A DNA stretch of 64,000 nucleotides from Novosphingobium sp. SG707 (lineage in GTDB: Bacteria > Pseudomonadota > Alphaproteobacteria > Sphingomonadales > Sphingomonadaceae), in NCBI RefSeq assembly GCF_012275515.1, contig NZ_JAAZQL010000001.1:541006-605005 (forward strand), read 5' to 3'. The position numbers and the translations under genes were made by a program. The notes below the pieces were generated by a model that had not been told where the DNA came from, made no database searches, and saw only the letters and a list, made by a program, of their open reading frames with translations. Below are positions 53,008-60,050 of the stretch, piece after piece (position 1 is the first letter of the stretch; each line of letters starts with the position of its first letter).

Positions 53008-53922
53008 TTACTGGTTGGCGGGGGGAAAGGGGCGCCGGGTAAAATCGATGAAGGCGCGCAGCGGCGGCGGCACCTGTCGGCGGCCGGAGTAATAGAGCAT
53101 CGGCCCGGAAAAGGGCGGACTCCAGTCCTCGAGCAGGGTCACCAGCGCGCCGCTGTCCAGATGGGGGCGGAGCCAGTCCTCGAACAGGGCTATGATGCCA
53201 AGGCCCGCCAGCGCCGTTTCGATCAACAGATCACAGGCCAGTCCGGGCTGGATGAGCAGTCGGGTGGGCGGATCGACGCGCACCACTTCGCTCGCTTTCT
53301 CAAACTCCCAGATCGCCAGCGCGCCGCTCGAAAAACGCAGGCCAAGGCAATCATGATCCAGCAGGTCGCGCGGATGGGCCGGGCGACCGCGCGCGGCAAG
53401 GTAGGCCGGGGCGGCGACCGTCAGAATACGCTGAACCCGCGGCCCGATCGGCACCGCAATCATGTCCTGTTCCAGCCGTTCCTCATAGCGGATCCCGGCA
53501 TCGGCCCGCGATGCGAGGATGTCGACAAAGCTGTCCTCGACGGTCACTTCGACACGGATATGGGGATGGGCCTGCAAAAAGGGCGCGAGGATGCCGGGCA
53601 GCACCGTCCGCGCGACATTGGCGGGCACATTGAGGCGCAGCGTCCCTGCCGGTTGGTCGGTCTGCGCTTGAGCCCCTTCCAGCGCCGCGCCGATTTCGGC
53701 CAGCGCGGGCGAAAGACGCTCATACAACCGCGCCCCGGCCTCGGTCAGGGAGATGCTGCGCGTGCTGCGATGGAGCAGGCGCAGGCCCAGCCGGGTTTCC
53801 AGCCTGCGCAGGGCCTCGCTGAGCCCGGAGGGGGAAACGCCCGAAAGGCGCGCCGCCTCGCGAAAGCCACCGGCGCGGGCCACCGCGACAAAGGCGGACA
53901 GGTCATCGAGATCCATGGGCAT
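53008..53922 (-). CDS. LysR-family transcriptional regulator
   Basis: A 304-aa LysR protein: DLDDLSAFVAVARAGGFREAA, GVSPSGLSEALRRLETRLG in the helix-turn-helix, RSTRSISLTEAGARLYERL in the wing and linker helix, and an effector domain from about residue 90. The N-terminal pattern is of the group that controls divergent oxidoreductases. It faces the aldo/keto reductase gene across 94 bp, which is very likely its target. The gap holds no strong palindrome but has an AT-rich stretch with CGATCATCG-like dyads. Confidence 0.92.
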   Translation of the reverse strand: MPMDLDDLSAFVAVARAGGFREAARLSGVSPSGLSEALRRLETRLGLRLLHRSTRSISLTEAGARLYERLSPALAEIGAALEGAQAQTDQPAGTLRLNVPANVARTVLPGILAPFLQAHPHIRVEVTVEDSFVDILASRADAGIRYEERLEQDMIAVPIGPRVQRILTVAAPAYLAARGRPAHPRDLLDHDCLGLRFSSGALAIWEFEKASEVVRVDPPTRLLIQPGLACDLLIETALAGLGIIALFEDWLRPHLDSGALVTLLEDWSPPFSGPMLYYSGRRQVPPPLRAFIDFTRRPFPPANQ

Positions 53923-54016
53923 TGTGCGAAATTCCGTACGGCCTGTTTGGAATAGGGTGGCTTATCGATCATCGCCGCAAAGTCCATAAGCTTGCGACAG
54001 CTTGAGGAGATTTGTC

Positions 54017-54892
54017 ATGAACATTGCAGCCAAAGCCGGAACCTTCTCAATGGGCGACCGGATCGTAAACAGGATGGGCTATGGCGCGATGCAGCTAGCC
54101 GGTCCGGGCGTGTTTGGCCCCCCGCGCGATCGCGGAGAAGCGATTGCTGTGCTGCGCGCGGCGGTCGAGGCCGGCGTCAACCATATCGACACCAGCGACT
54201 TTTACGGCCCGCATATCACCAACCAGATCCTGCGCGAGGCGCTCCATCCCTATGCGGCCGACCTTGTGATCGCCACCAAAGTGGGGGCTATGCGGGGCCA
54301 GGACGGCTCGTGGCTGCCCGCGCAGAGCCCCGCAGAGCTGACGGCGGCGGTGCATGACAATCTGCGCAATCTGGGGCTGGAGCGGCTCGATGTGGTCAAT
54401 CTGCGCCTGATGGGCGATGTTCATGCGCCCAGCGAAGGGCCCTTGGAAGAGCAGTTCTCCACGCTGGCCGCCTTGCGCGAACAGGGCCTCATCGCGCATC
54501 TGGGGCTCAGCAATGCCACGCCCGCACAGGTGGCGCAGGCGCAGGCCATCGCGCCGGTTGTATGCCTGCAAAACCACTTCAACCTTGTCCATCGCGGCGA
54601 TGACCGGCTTATTGACGAGCTGGCGGCGCAGGGCATCGCCTATGTTCCCTTCTTTCCGTTGGGAGGGTTCAGCCCGATCCAGTCCGAGGCGCTGTCCATG
54701 ATCGCGGCCGAAGTCGGCGCGAGCGCGATGCAGGTGGCGCTGGCCTGGCTGCTGGCCCGCTCGCCCAATCTGCTGCTCATTCCGGGCACGTCGCGCCGCG
54801 CGCATCTTCACCAAAATCTGGCGGTGGCCGAAATGGTTCTTCCCGCCGCCATCCGGGCGCGTCTGGACGATCTCAGCGGCCCGATTGGATGA
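54017..54892 (+). CDS. Aldo/keto reductase
   Basis: The ATG at 54017 sits 7 bp after GAGGAGA and gives 291 aa in a TIM barrel. Motifs: MGYGAMQLAGPGVFG at the first strand, GVNHIDTSDFYGPHITNQIL with catalytic Asp and Tyr, VIATKVG with the Lys, and the NADPH-binding IPGTSRRAHLHQNL near the end. The usual catalytic His on strand 4 (HxP in many members) is not obvious: the segment reads VVNLRLMGDV. The enzyme resembles the general stress-type oxidoreductases (YdbC-like) regulated by a divergent LysR. It overlaps the convergent protease gene by 20 bp. Confidence 0.9.
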   Translation: MNIAAKAGTFSMGDRIVNRMGYGAMQLAGPGVFGPPRDRGEAIAVLRAAVEAGVNHIDTSDFYGPHITNQILREALHPYAADLVIATKVGAMRGQDGSWLPAQSPAELTAAVHDNLRNLGLERLDVVNLRLMGDVHAPSEGPLEEQFSTLAALREQGLIAHLGLSNATPAQVAQAQAIAPVVCLQNHFNLVHRGDDRLIDELAAQGIAYVPFFPLGGFSPIQSEALSMIAAEVGASAMQVALAWLLARSPNLLLIPGTSRRAHLHQNLAVAEMVLPAAIRARLDDLSGPIG

Positions 54893-55700
54893 TGCGCGGC
54901 ACGATCTGCATCAGCTTGTCAACCGGCACGGCAAAGCCGATCCCGGCCGAAGCGCCCGATGGGCTGTAGATCATCGTGTTCATGCCGATCAGGCGCCCGC
55001 TCGAATCCAGCAGCGGGCCGCCTGAATTGCCCGGATTGATCGCCGCATCGGTCTGGATCAGATGCTCGACCGCGCCGCCCTGTTCATCGGGCAATGTCCG
55101 GTCCAGCGCGGAGACGATGCCCGTGGTCAGCGTCCAGTCGAGACCGAAGGGATTGCCGATGGCGAAGACCCGCTGTCCCACTTTAAGGTCGTTGCTGGTG
55201 CCGACGGGGATGGGCGGCGGGGCCTTGAAGCTCACGCCGATCTTCAACACGGCAATGTCGTTTTCCGGGCTGGCCCCCACGAGGGCGGCCCGGAATTTGC
55301 GGCCATCGGCAAGGCGGATGGTGGCCTCGGACGCCCCGCGGATGACGTGATAATTGGTCACGACATGGCCCGCGCCGTCCCAGATCATGCCCGACCCGGT
55401 GCCCTGCGGCACGGAAAACACATTGCGGGTCCAGACATCCTCCACCCATTGCCTTGTGGCGATGGAAACGACAGAGCCGCGCGACTGTTCGAACAGGGCG
55501 ATGGTCGATTTCTCGTCGGCGACCAGATCGCCGCGCGGGGTGATGGCGCGCCGCCCTGTGCTGTCGGCCGAGCTGTCGGCTCCGGTGTTCAGCCCATGCC
55601 ACAGAAGCATGAGCGCGGCGATGCAACCGCTCAGAAACAGCCAGCGCAGAACAAATCCAAGGTTACGGTTCGGGGGGCGGTGGGGCGTGATATTCGACAT
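54873..55700 (-). CDS. Trypsin-like serine protease, Deg/HtrA type without PDZ domain
   Basis: The ATG at 55700 gives 275 aa with one N-terminal membrane anchor (FVLRWLFLSGCIAALMLLW), so it is a membrane-bound periplasmic protease. The catalytic triad is complete: His in VTNYHVIRG, Asp in SPENDIAVLKI, and Ser in INPGNSGGPLLD. The chain ends at PVDKLMQIVPRIIQSGR, exactly where DegS/DegQ proteins would go on into a PDZ domain, so this form lacks it. PDZ-less Deg enzymes exist in several proteobacteria. It follows Usg on the same strand with a 54-bp gap. The 3' end overlaps the aldo/keto reductase gene. Confidence 0.88.
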   Translation of the reverse strand: MSNITPHRPPNRNLGFVLRWLFLSGCIAALMLLWHGLNTGADSSADSTGRRAITPRGDLVADEKSTIALFEQSRGSVVSIATRQWVEDVWTRNVFSVPQGTGSGMIWDGAGHVVTNYHVIRGASEATIRLADGRKFRAALVGASPENDIAVLKIGVSFKAPPPIPVGTSNDLKVGQRVFAIGNPFGLDWTLTTGIVSALDRTLPDEQGGAVEHLIQTDAAINPGNSGGPLLDSSGRLIGMNTMIYSPSGASAGIGFAVPVDKLMQIVPRIIQSGR

Positions 55701-55754
55701 GGCCGCGAAATGGGCATGACCATGCGGATTTTTCAAGCCACATGAACAACAAGC

Positions 55755-56027
55755 CTATTGCAGCGTGATGATCCCCCCTTTGGGATGCCACACGCGCGGC
55801 CCCAGTAGCCGGTCATGCACGAACCGGACCGAGTGCAGCACGGCCTCGATATCGCGCCGCCATGCGTCGAGAAACCGGCGCAACTCGGGGAAATGGGGCG
55901 CCTCATCATAAAATTGCCAGACGAAAATCTGGAGCAGCGAGGGATAGTCGGGCATGAAATAGCTGATTTCCGCGGTGGAGAGCCCATAGCCTTGCAGTTG
56001 CCTTGCAAACTCGTCATGTCCGCTCAT
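55755..56027 (-). CDS. usg: Usg family protein
   Basis: The ATG at 56027 has AGGAGATAGGG upstream and gives 90 aa, the standard Usg size. The whole family pattern is present: QLQGYGLSTAEISYFMPDYP, LLQIFVWQFYDEAPHFPELR, FLDAWRRDIEAVLHSVRF and the terminal basic/Gly tail. Usg is widespread in Alphaproteobacteria, named for its place upstream of trp genes in some bacteria, but its function is unknown. Here it precedes the Deg-type protease and is not near tryptophan genes. It is a good taxonomic hint for an alphaproteobacterium. Confidence 0.9.
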   Translation of the reverse strand: MSGHDEFARQLQGYGLSTAEISYFMPDYPSLLQIFVWQFYDEAPHFPELRRFLDAWRRDIEAVLHSVRFVHDRLLGPRVWHPKGGIITLQ

Positions 56028-56448
56028 ATCCCTATCTCCTATGCTGATCTGGTCATCCCTGTTGGTTTGGCTGGGTGGGTTCAGGATTTGTAATTCCGGG
56101 TCCGCTGTCAAGCCGAAAATGGCGCGGGAAATCGGGTTAAGCTCATTGTTTATATAGAAATTCTGGCACTCTCATCGGCCAGGTGCCAGAACCGGATCGA
56201 TGGCTGCAAAGCCCGGTTCCGAAAGGTCTGGAACATTCCGCGATTTCATCAAGGATGTTTTTTGCCATCTCGGGCGAGCGCTTGCGTGGAATGCCCACCT
56301 ATGGTCCCGGAGGCGACGTCTGGGCCAGATCGACCGGATAGATCACCGCTTCCTTCATTTTGTCGCCATCGAAATTGGTATAGGCGACATAGGATTCCAG
56401 AATTGTCCTGAGCTGCCGCAAGCCCTGGAATTCATGCTTGGCGACAAT
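56028..56448. other. Non-coding stretch with one hairpin
   Basis: Between Usg and the decayed kinase fragment no believable gene is seen on either strand; the frames that stay open look like shadows. One perfect hairpin is present: TTCTGGCA (56161-56168) and TGCCAGAA (56184-56191) around a 15-nt loop, preceded by the AT-rich TTGTTTATATAGAAA. Its role is unknown. It might end transcripts of the kinase remnant or the GH130 operon. Confidence 0.5.
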
Positions 56449-56790
56449 AATGCCCTGTCCATCATCCTCGACTTCGATCATCGCCTCGGCGCCCTGCCGG
56501 TCGACACGCAGGATACTGCTGCCATCCTGTTTCCCATACTGGATCGCATTGTCGAGCAGATTGGCCTCTATTTCGGCCAGAGACAGGGGATTGACCGGGG
56601 CAAAGACCGCAACCTTGCCATCGAGATGGTTTCCAATTCCCCCCTTCATCGCCTGTGGGGGCCAAATCCCGCGCGGTTTTCAGCAAGATCGGACCAATCA
56701 GCATCCGCCGCTCCAGCGTCACCGTTTCGGAAACCGCGCTGGCCGAGGTGCGCGGCAGTGGAAACAGGCGCAGGCGCGTCGCTGGCCTGA
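56449..56790 (-). pseudogene. Frameshifted fragment of a sensor histidine kinase
   Basis: Two different minus-strand frames together spell part of a HATPase_c kinase. Frame one (about 56790-56650) reads RTSASAVSETVTL, then ILLKTARDLAPTGDE, matching the linker before the catalytic domain. Frame two (56649-56449) reads LDGKVAVFAPVN, IEANLLDNAIQYG (N box) and VEDDGQGI (G1 box), after which the similarity stops. The dimerisation His region, the F and G2 boxes and the C-terminus are missing. A one-base shift near 56650 separates the pieces. It starts directly after the GH130 stop. I take it as a decayed two-component remnant. Confidence 0.7.
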
Positions 56791-56811
56791 CGATGGGGCG
56801 GGCCCGGTCTT

Positions 56812-57714
56812 TCAGCGCGTATAGCGCCGGATCCGGGCCCGCCGCAATATGCGGTCCTCCAGCGAGTAATAGAGCCAGATGTCCTCCCCGCTGACCACGC
56901 AGGACGCGGCAAAGGCAATGTCGGTGTCGGCCCGGTCGCGGGCGGGGGGCGGCACCAGCAGGGGCTCCATTCCGCGCGCCGTCACCCGGCTGAAATCGGG
57001 CGCAAAGTTGATCCAGCCGATACGCCAGCGCGCGTCCATCGTCGCGCCATTATAGAACATCACCGGGTCGCACCCCGGCATTTCCACGATCGGCCCGGTC
57101 GAAAGATGCCAGTTGTCCCAGGCGCTGTCGCGGATGGAGAAAGGATCATCCACCACACTCCACGGCCCTTCCGTCCCCGGCCCCACGGCCATCCCGATGC
57201 GTGAGGCATTGTCCTTGGCATATTCATAGAACAGGCGAAACTGGCCATCGCTGCCCTGAGCCAGCGTCGCCTCCTTGATGTTGCCTTCGCCCGGCGGGGC
57301 CTTGAGCATCACGCGCTGCCATGTAAGGTCAATGAGGTCCTTGCCCTTGGCCAGCAGCAGCGCGCCTTGCGAACGGGAGGCGTCCACCCCGGTGTAATAG
57401 ATGAGATAGTTGCTATCCGCCTGCACCAGCGTGGGGTCCTCGCAGCCCCCCGCATCATCCTCCATGCTGCCGGGTGAGAGGGTCGGCGTCTGCGCCATCT
57501 GAAAACACAGGCCATCCTGCGAGGAGCCTGACCAGATCACACCGGTCGGGTCCTGCGGGCCAAGCGGGCGGGGCAGTACCCGCACCAGCAGCCGATAAAG
57601 ATCGCCCTCCTGCCAGACAAAGGGGCTCATCAGATCGTAATGGGCAAGGCGTCCCTCCGGCCCGGCAATATCGAGCGTAACGTCCTGCAGTTCCTCCACC
57701 ACATAGGCCGCCAT
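56812..57714 (-). CDS. GH130-like glycoside phosphorylase/hydrolase (five-bladed propeller)
   Basis: A 300-aa protein from the ATG at 57714, without signal peptide. The GH130 pattern is visible: YDLMSPFVWQEGDLYRLLVR at the first blade, DGLCFQMAQTPTLSPG, the family signature GGCEDPTLVQADSNYLIYYTGV, and DIAFAASCVVSGEDIWLYYS near the end. GH130 members phosphorolyse beta-mannosides in the cytoplasm; a minority hydrolyse. The Asp that acts as catalytic acid should be near the EDP motif region. It follows an SDR gene with a 4-bp gap, so the two act on the same sugar or polyol. It is the last intact gene of the run. Confidence 0.72.
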   Translation of the reverse strand: MAAYVVEELQDVTLDIAGPEGRLAHYDLMSPFVWQEGDLYRLLVRVLPRPLGPQDPTGVIWSGSSQDGLCFQMAQTPTLSPGSMEDDAGGCEDPTLVQADSNYLIYYTGVDASRSQGALLLAKGKDLIDLTWQRVMLKAPPGEGNIKEATLAQGSDGQFRLFYEYAKDNASRIGMAVGPGTEGPWSVVDDPFSIRDSAWDNWHLSTGPIVEMPGCDPVMFYNGATMDARWRIGWINFAPDFSRVTARGMEPLLVPPPARDRADTDIAFAASCVVSGEDIWLYYSLEDRILRRARIRRYTR

Positions 57715-57718
57715 CGCC

Positions 57719-58510
57719 TCAGGCCCCCAGCGCCACGGTGAGCGAGAGCGCGCCGTCAATGGTGACGGTTGCCCCGGTGATATAGTCGGCGGCGGGCGAG
57801 AGCAGAAAGAGGATCAGATTGGCCACATCCTCGGGCGTGCCGGCGCGGCCCCATGGAATGGCCGCCTCTTTCGCCTTCAACTCGGCGGGATGGTCCATCG
57901 CGCTCTGGTTCATGGGCGTAAGGATCATGCCGGGGGCCACGCCGTTGACCGCAATATGCCGGGGCGCCAGTTCCAGCGCCAGCGTTGCCGTCAGTTGCGC
58001 AAGGCCGCCCTTGGCCACATCATAATCCACGCCGCCCGGCCGCGGCGCGCGCTCGTGGATCGAGGAAATGTTGACGATGCGGCCCGCCCGTTCCAGCCTT
58101 GTCAGCACGCGGACAAAGCGGCGGCAGGTGAGAAAGGGGCCATAGAGATCGGCCTTCAGCAAATGATCGAACTGGGCCAGCGCCATATCGCGCAGCAGGA
58201 TGCCCGACATGTTCAGGCCCGCCGCATTGACCAGCAGGTCAACCACGCCCAGTTCCCGCTCCGCCGCGTCAAACAGCGCTTCGACATCCTCTTCCTTGCC
58301 GACATCGGTGCGGACCGCCAAAGCCCGCCCGCCCTCCGCGACAATCTGCGCTGCCACCGCATCCGCAGCCGTCTGATCGCGCAGATAGGTGAAGGCGACC
58401 GGAACGCCCGCCCGCGCCAGTTTGAGCGCCGCCATTCGGCCGATGCCGGATTCGCCGCCGGTGACGATGGCGATGGAATGGTCGGGAAACGGGATCTGGA
58501 AATCGGGCAT
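57719..58510 (-). CDS. Short-chain dehydrogenase/reductase
   Basis: A 263-aa classical SDR. The cofactor motif is IVTGGESGIGRMAALKLARAG, followed by the NNAG-like VNAAGLNMSG, the catalytic Ser in IVNISSIHERAPRPGG, and Tyr-Lys in YDVAKGG. The C-terminal ...ITGATVTIDGALSLTVALGA is typical of glucose 1-dehydrogenase-like members. The N-terminus has no signal, so the enzyme is cytoplasmic. It is coupled to the GH130-like gene (4 bp), suggesting the oxidation of a sugar released or phosphorolysed by it. The 277 bp before the gene up to the next plus-strand gene carry no clear gene; see the tiny frame at 58678. Confidence 0.88.
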   Translation of the reverse strand: MPDFQIPFPDHSIAIVTGGESGIGRMAALKLARAGVPVAFTYLRDQTAADAVAAQIVAEGGRALAVRTDVGKEEDVEALFDAAERELGVVDLLVNAAGLNMSGILLRDMALAQFDHLLKADLYGPFLTCRRFVRVLTRLERAGRIVNISSIHERAPRPGGVDYDVAKGGLAQLTATLALELAPRHIAVNGVAPGMILTPMNQSAMDHPAELKAKEAAIPWGRAGTPEDVANLILFLLSPAADYITGATVTIDGALSLTVALGA

Positions 58511-58677
58511 GCCTGCGAAACGCCCGGCTGGGTAGATGGTGCCATGGGGCGGGCTTTGCGGCGGGAAATAATAATTCCGCTAAACTGCGTTAGCCTGTCC
58601 TGCTCTGCAAGGAACGGCGGTCCTCTTCCGCCATTTCCTGCTGCAAGCGCATCCGCCTTCAGGACGAGGAATGCCCC

Positions 58678-58791
58678 ATGCTCATGCGTAACAAGCGCCC
58701 GCACCATGCCTTGCGCCCTGGCGAAGGCGGCCCCGCGCCGACATTCCGGTTGGCGAAAACCAGGCCGAACTATGAGAGGTCAATGCCGTGA
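58678..58791 (+). CDS. Possible 37-codon leader frame before the small membrane protein
   Basis: ATG at 58678 with AGGACGAGGA upstream opens a 37-aa basic frame (MLMRNKRPHHALRPGEGG, then PAPTFRLAKTRPNYERSMP) whose TGA overlaps the GTG of the next gene (GTGA). That is the layout of translational coupling, but the sequence has no recognisable family and short frames are common in GC-rich DNA. Only the position and the ribosome-site match support it. Confidence 0.25.
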   Translation: MLMRNKRPHHALRPGEGGPAPTFRLAKTRPNYERSMP

Positions 58792-58961
58792 CGGACAAGG
58801 TGAAAACCCCTATCTCGATGCGAACCTATGGTCTGGCCGCTCTGGGTCTGGCCGGTCTTGCCTATCTGGTCGGCAGGCGCGGGCGGCCGGACAGTGATGG
58901 GCCGCCCTCGGCCCGCGACATTCACGTCACGCCCGAACCTCTGCCTTCCTATGGCCACTGA
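58788..58961 (+). CDS. Small single-pass membrane protein (57 aa)
   Basis: The GTG at 58788 has GAGAGG about 10 bp upstream; an internal ATG at 58818 is the alternative. The 57-aa product has one strongly hydrophobic helix, GLAALGLAGLAYLVG, then a basic RRGRP patch and a Pro-rich acidic tail ending PEPLPSYGH. The charge pattern predicts N-out/C-in or a hairpin anchor; orientation is undecided. No family is recognised. It is convergent with the DUF1080 gene, and the region between holds two 17-bp repeats and a terminator. It could be a membrane-stress peptide; that is a guess. Confidence 0.5.
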   Translation: MTDKVKTPISMRTYGLAALGLAGLAYLVGRRGRPDSDGPPSARDIHVTPEPLPSYGH

Positions 58962-58970
58962 TCGGCCCGA

Positions 58971-59004
58971 TCTCCCGTGAGGCGGAGTCTCCTGTGAGGC
59001 GGAG
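58971..59004. repeat. Tandem 17-bp direct repeat
   Basis: TCTCCCGTGAGGCGGAG (58971-58987) is followed directly by TCTCCTGTGAGGCGGAG (58988-59004), one mismatch in 17. The second copy runs into the left arm of the hairpin at 58998, so this is probably a local duplication at a terminator. Confidence 0.75.
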
Positions 59005-59020
59005 CGCTAACCGCTCCGCC
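58998..59020. terminator. Hairpin between the small protein and DUF1080 genes
   Basis: Arms GGCGGAGCG (58998-59006) and CGCTCCGCC (59012-59020) are perfect with a 5-nt loop. It lies between convergent stop codons, 13 bp before the end of the DUF1080 gene on the minus strand, and can serve both directions. No T tract. Confidence 0.65.
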
Positions 59021-59033
59021 CCGGCGGATGTCA

Positions 59034-60017
59034 TCAAGGCTTGCGGGTAATGGTCGGCAGATGGTCGATGGGCTGGAGGGTGATGTTGCGGAAATAGGTT
59101 TCCGCGCCTTCCGATTGCAACTGGATGCGCCCGGCCGTCAGCGGGATCACCTTGCCGGTCTTTTCATCCTTGTCGGTCAGCTCGGAAGCGGCCATCACCG
59201 GCACCCCATTGACCACATGGATCGACTTGTCGCCGTAAACATAGAGGTCGAGCGTGTTCCATTCGCCCAGCGGCTTTTCGGCATCGGTGCCCGCATCCAC
59301 ATTGTAGGCGGGGAACTGTACCGGCGCCAGCCTGCCCCCCGGCATATAGCGGCGGCCGGGATAGATAATGGCGGGATCATGGGCCACCTCCACCTTGGCC
59401 CCCACGCGCCAGTCCACCGTGGTGAAGGAATGCGTGCCCTTGGCATCGCCCACCGTCAGCAACATGCCCACCGAATGGGGCACGATCTCGAATTCCACGC
59501 CGGACATCCATGTGCCGAAGAACGCGCCATAGTTGCCATGCGAATGATAAACCACGCCATTGTTGCGCGGCATGGGCATCCAATGGCCAGGGCCCCATTT
59601 GAACTGAAGGTGCAGATGGTAATTGCGATAGGGCTGCTTGGTGATCAGGCCGCCGAACAGCTTGCCGCTGGAATAGATCGCCGGGGCGCCATCCTCCTTC
59701 ACGACCTTGAAGATGCCATAGGTATCATGGTTGAGGCCGATGGGCTCGCTGCTGGGCGTGCCATAGGTCGTGGCGGGCACGGTATAGCCCAGCCAACTGT
59801 CCCAGCCCGACAGATCGCGCCCGTTGAACAAGGGAACGGCCTTACCGGCCTTGGGCAGGTTGGTCAGCGTCAGGTGGAGGGGCCGATAGGCCGGATCAGC
59901 GGCAATCGCGGCCTTCTCTTCGGGGGTGGAACCATCGGGTGGGCCTTGCCGGGCATCGGCGGCGGCAAGAGGGGAGGTGAGCAGGGCGCAGGCCAGCAGC
60001 GTTTTGCGAAGAAGCAT
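59034..60017 (-). CDS. Exported DUF1080 protein (3-keto-disaccharide hydrolase-like)
   Basis: A 327-aa protein with a Sec signal (LLRKTLLACALLTSPLAAADA). The DUF1080 jelly-roll starts at VPLFNGRDLSGWDSW, with GGLITKQPYRNYHLHLQFKWG, RNNGVVYHSHG and the terminal GRIQLQSEGAETYFRNITLQP. DUF1080 proteins include hydrolases and lyases that cleave 3-ketoglycosides made by Gfo/Idh/MocA-type oxidoreductases. The very next gene upstream, on the same strand with a 33-bp gap, is such an oxidoreductase. The pair therefore fits the 3-keto route of glycoside breakdown, with the periplasmic step done by this protein. Which glycoside is used is not known. Confidence 0.88.
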   Translation of the reverse strand: MLLRKTLLACALLTSPLAAADARQGPPDGSTPEEKAAIAADPAYRPLHLTLTNLPKAGKAVPLFNGRDLSGWDSWLGYTVPATTYGTPSSEPIGLNHDTYGIFKVVKEDGAPAIYSSGKLFGGLITKQPYRNYHLHLQFKWGPGHWMPMPRNNGVVYHSHGNYGAFFGTWMSGVEFEIVPHSVGMLLTVGDAKGTHSFTTVDWRVGAKVEVAHDPAIIYPGRRYMPGGRLAPVQFPAYNVDAGTDAEKPLGEWNTLDLYVYGDKSIHVVNGVPVMAASELTDKDEKTGKVIPLTAGRIQLQSEGAETYFRNITLQPIDHLPTITRKP

Positions 60018-60050
60018 GGAATATCTCCGGTTGTGCGAAGGGAGGGGCGA

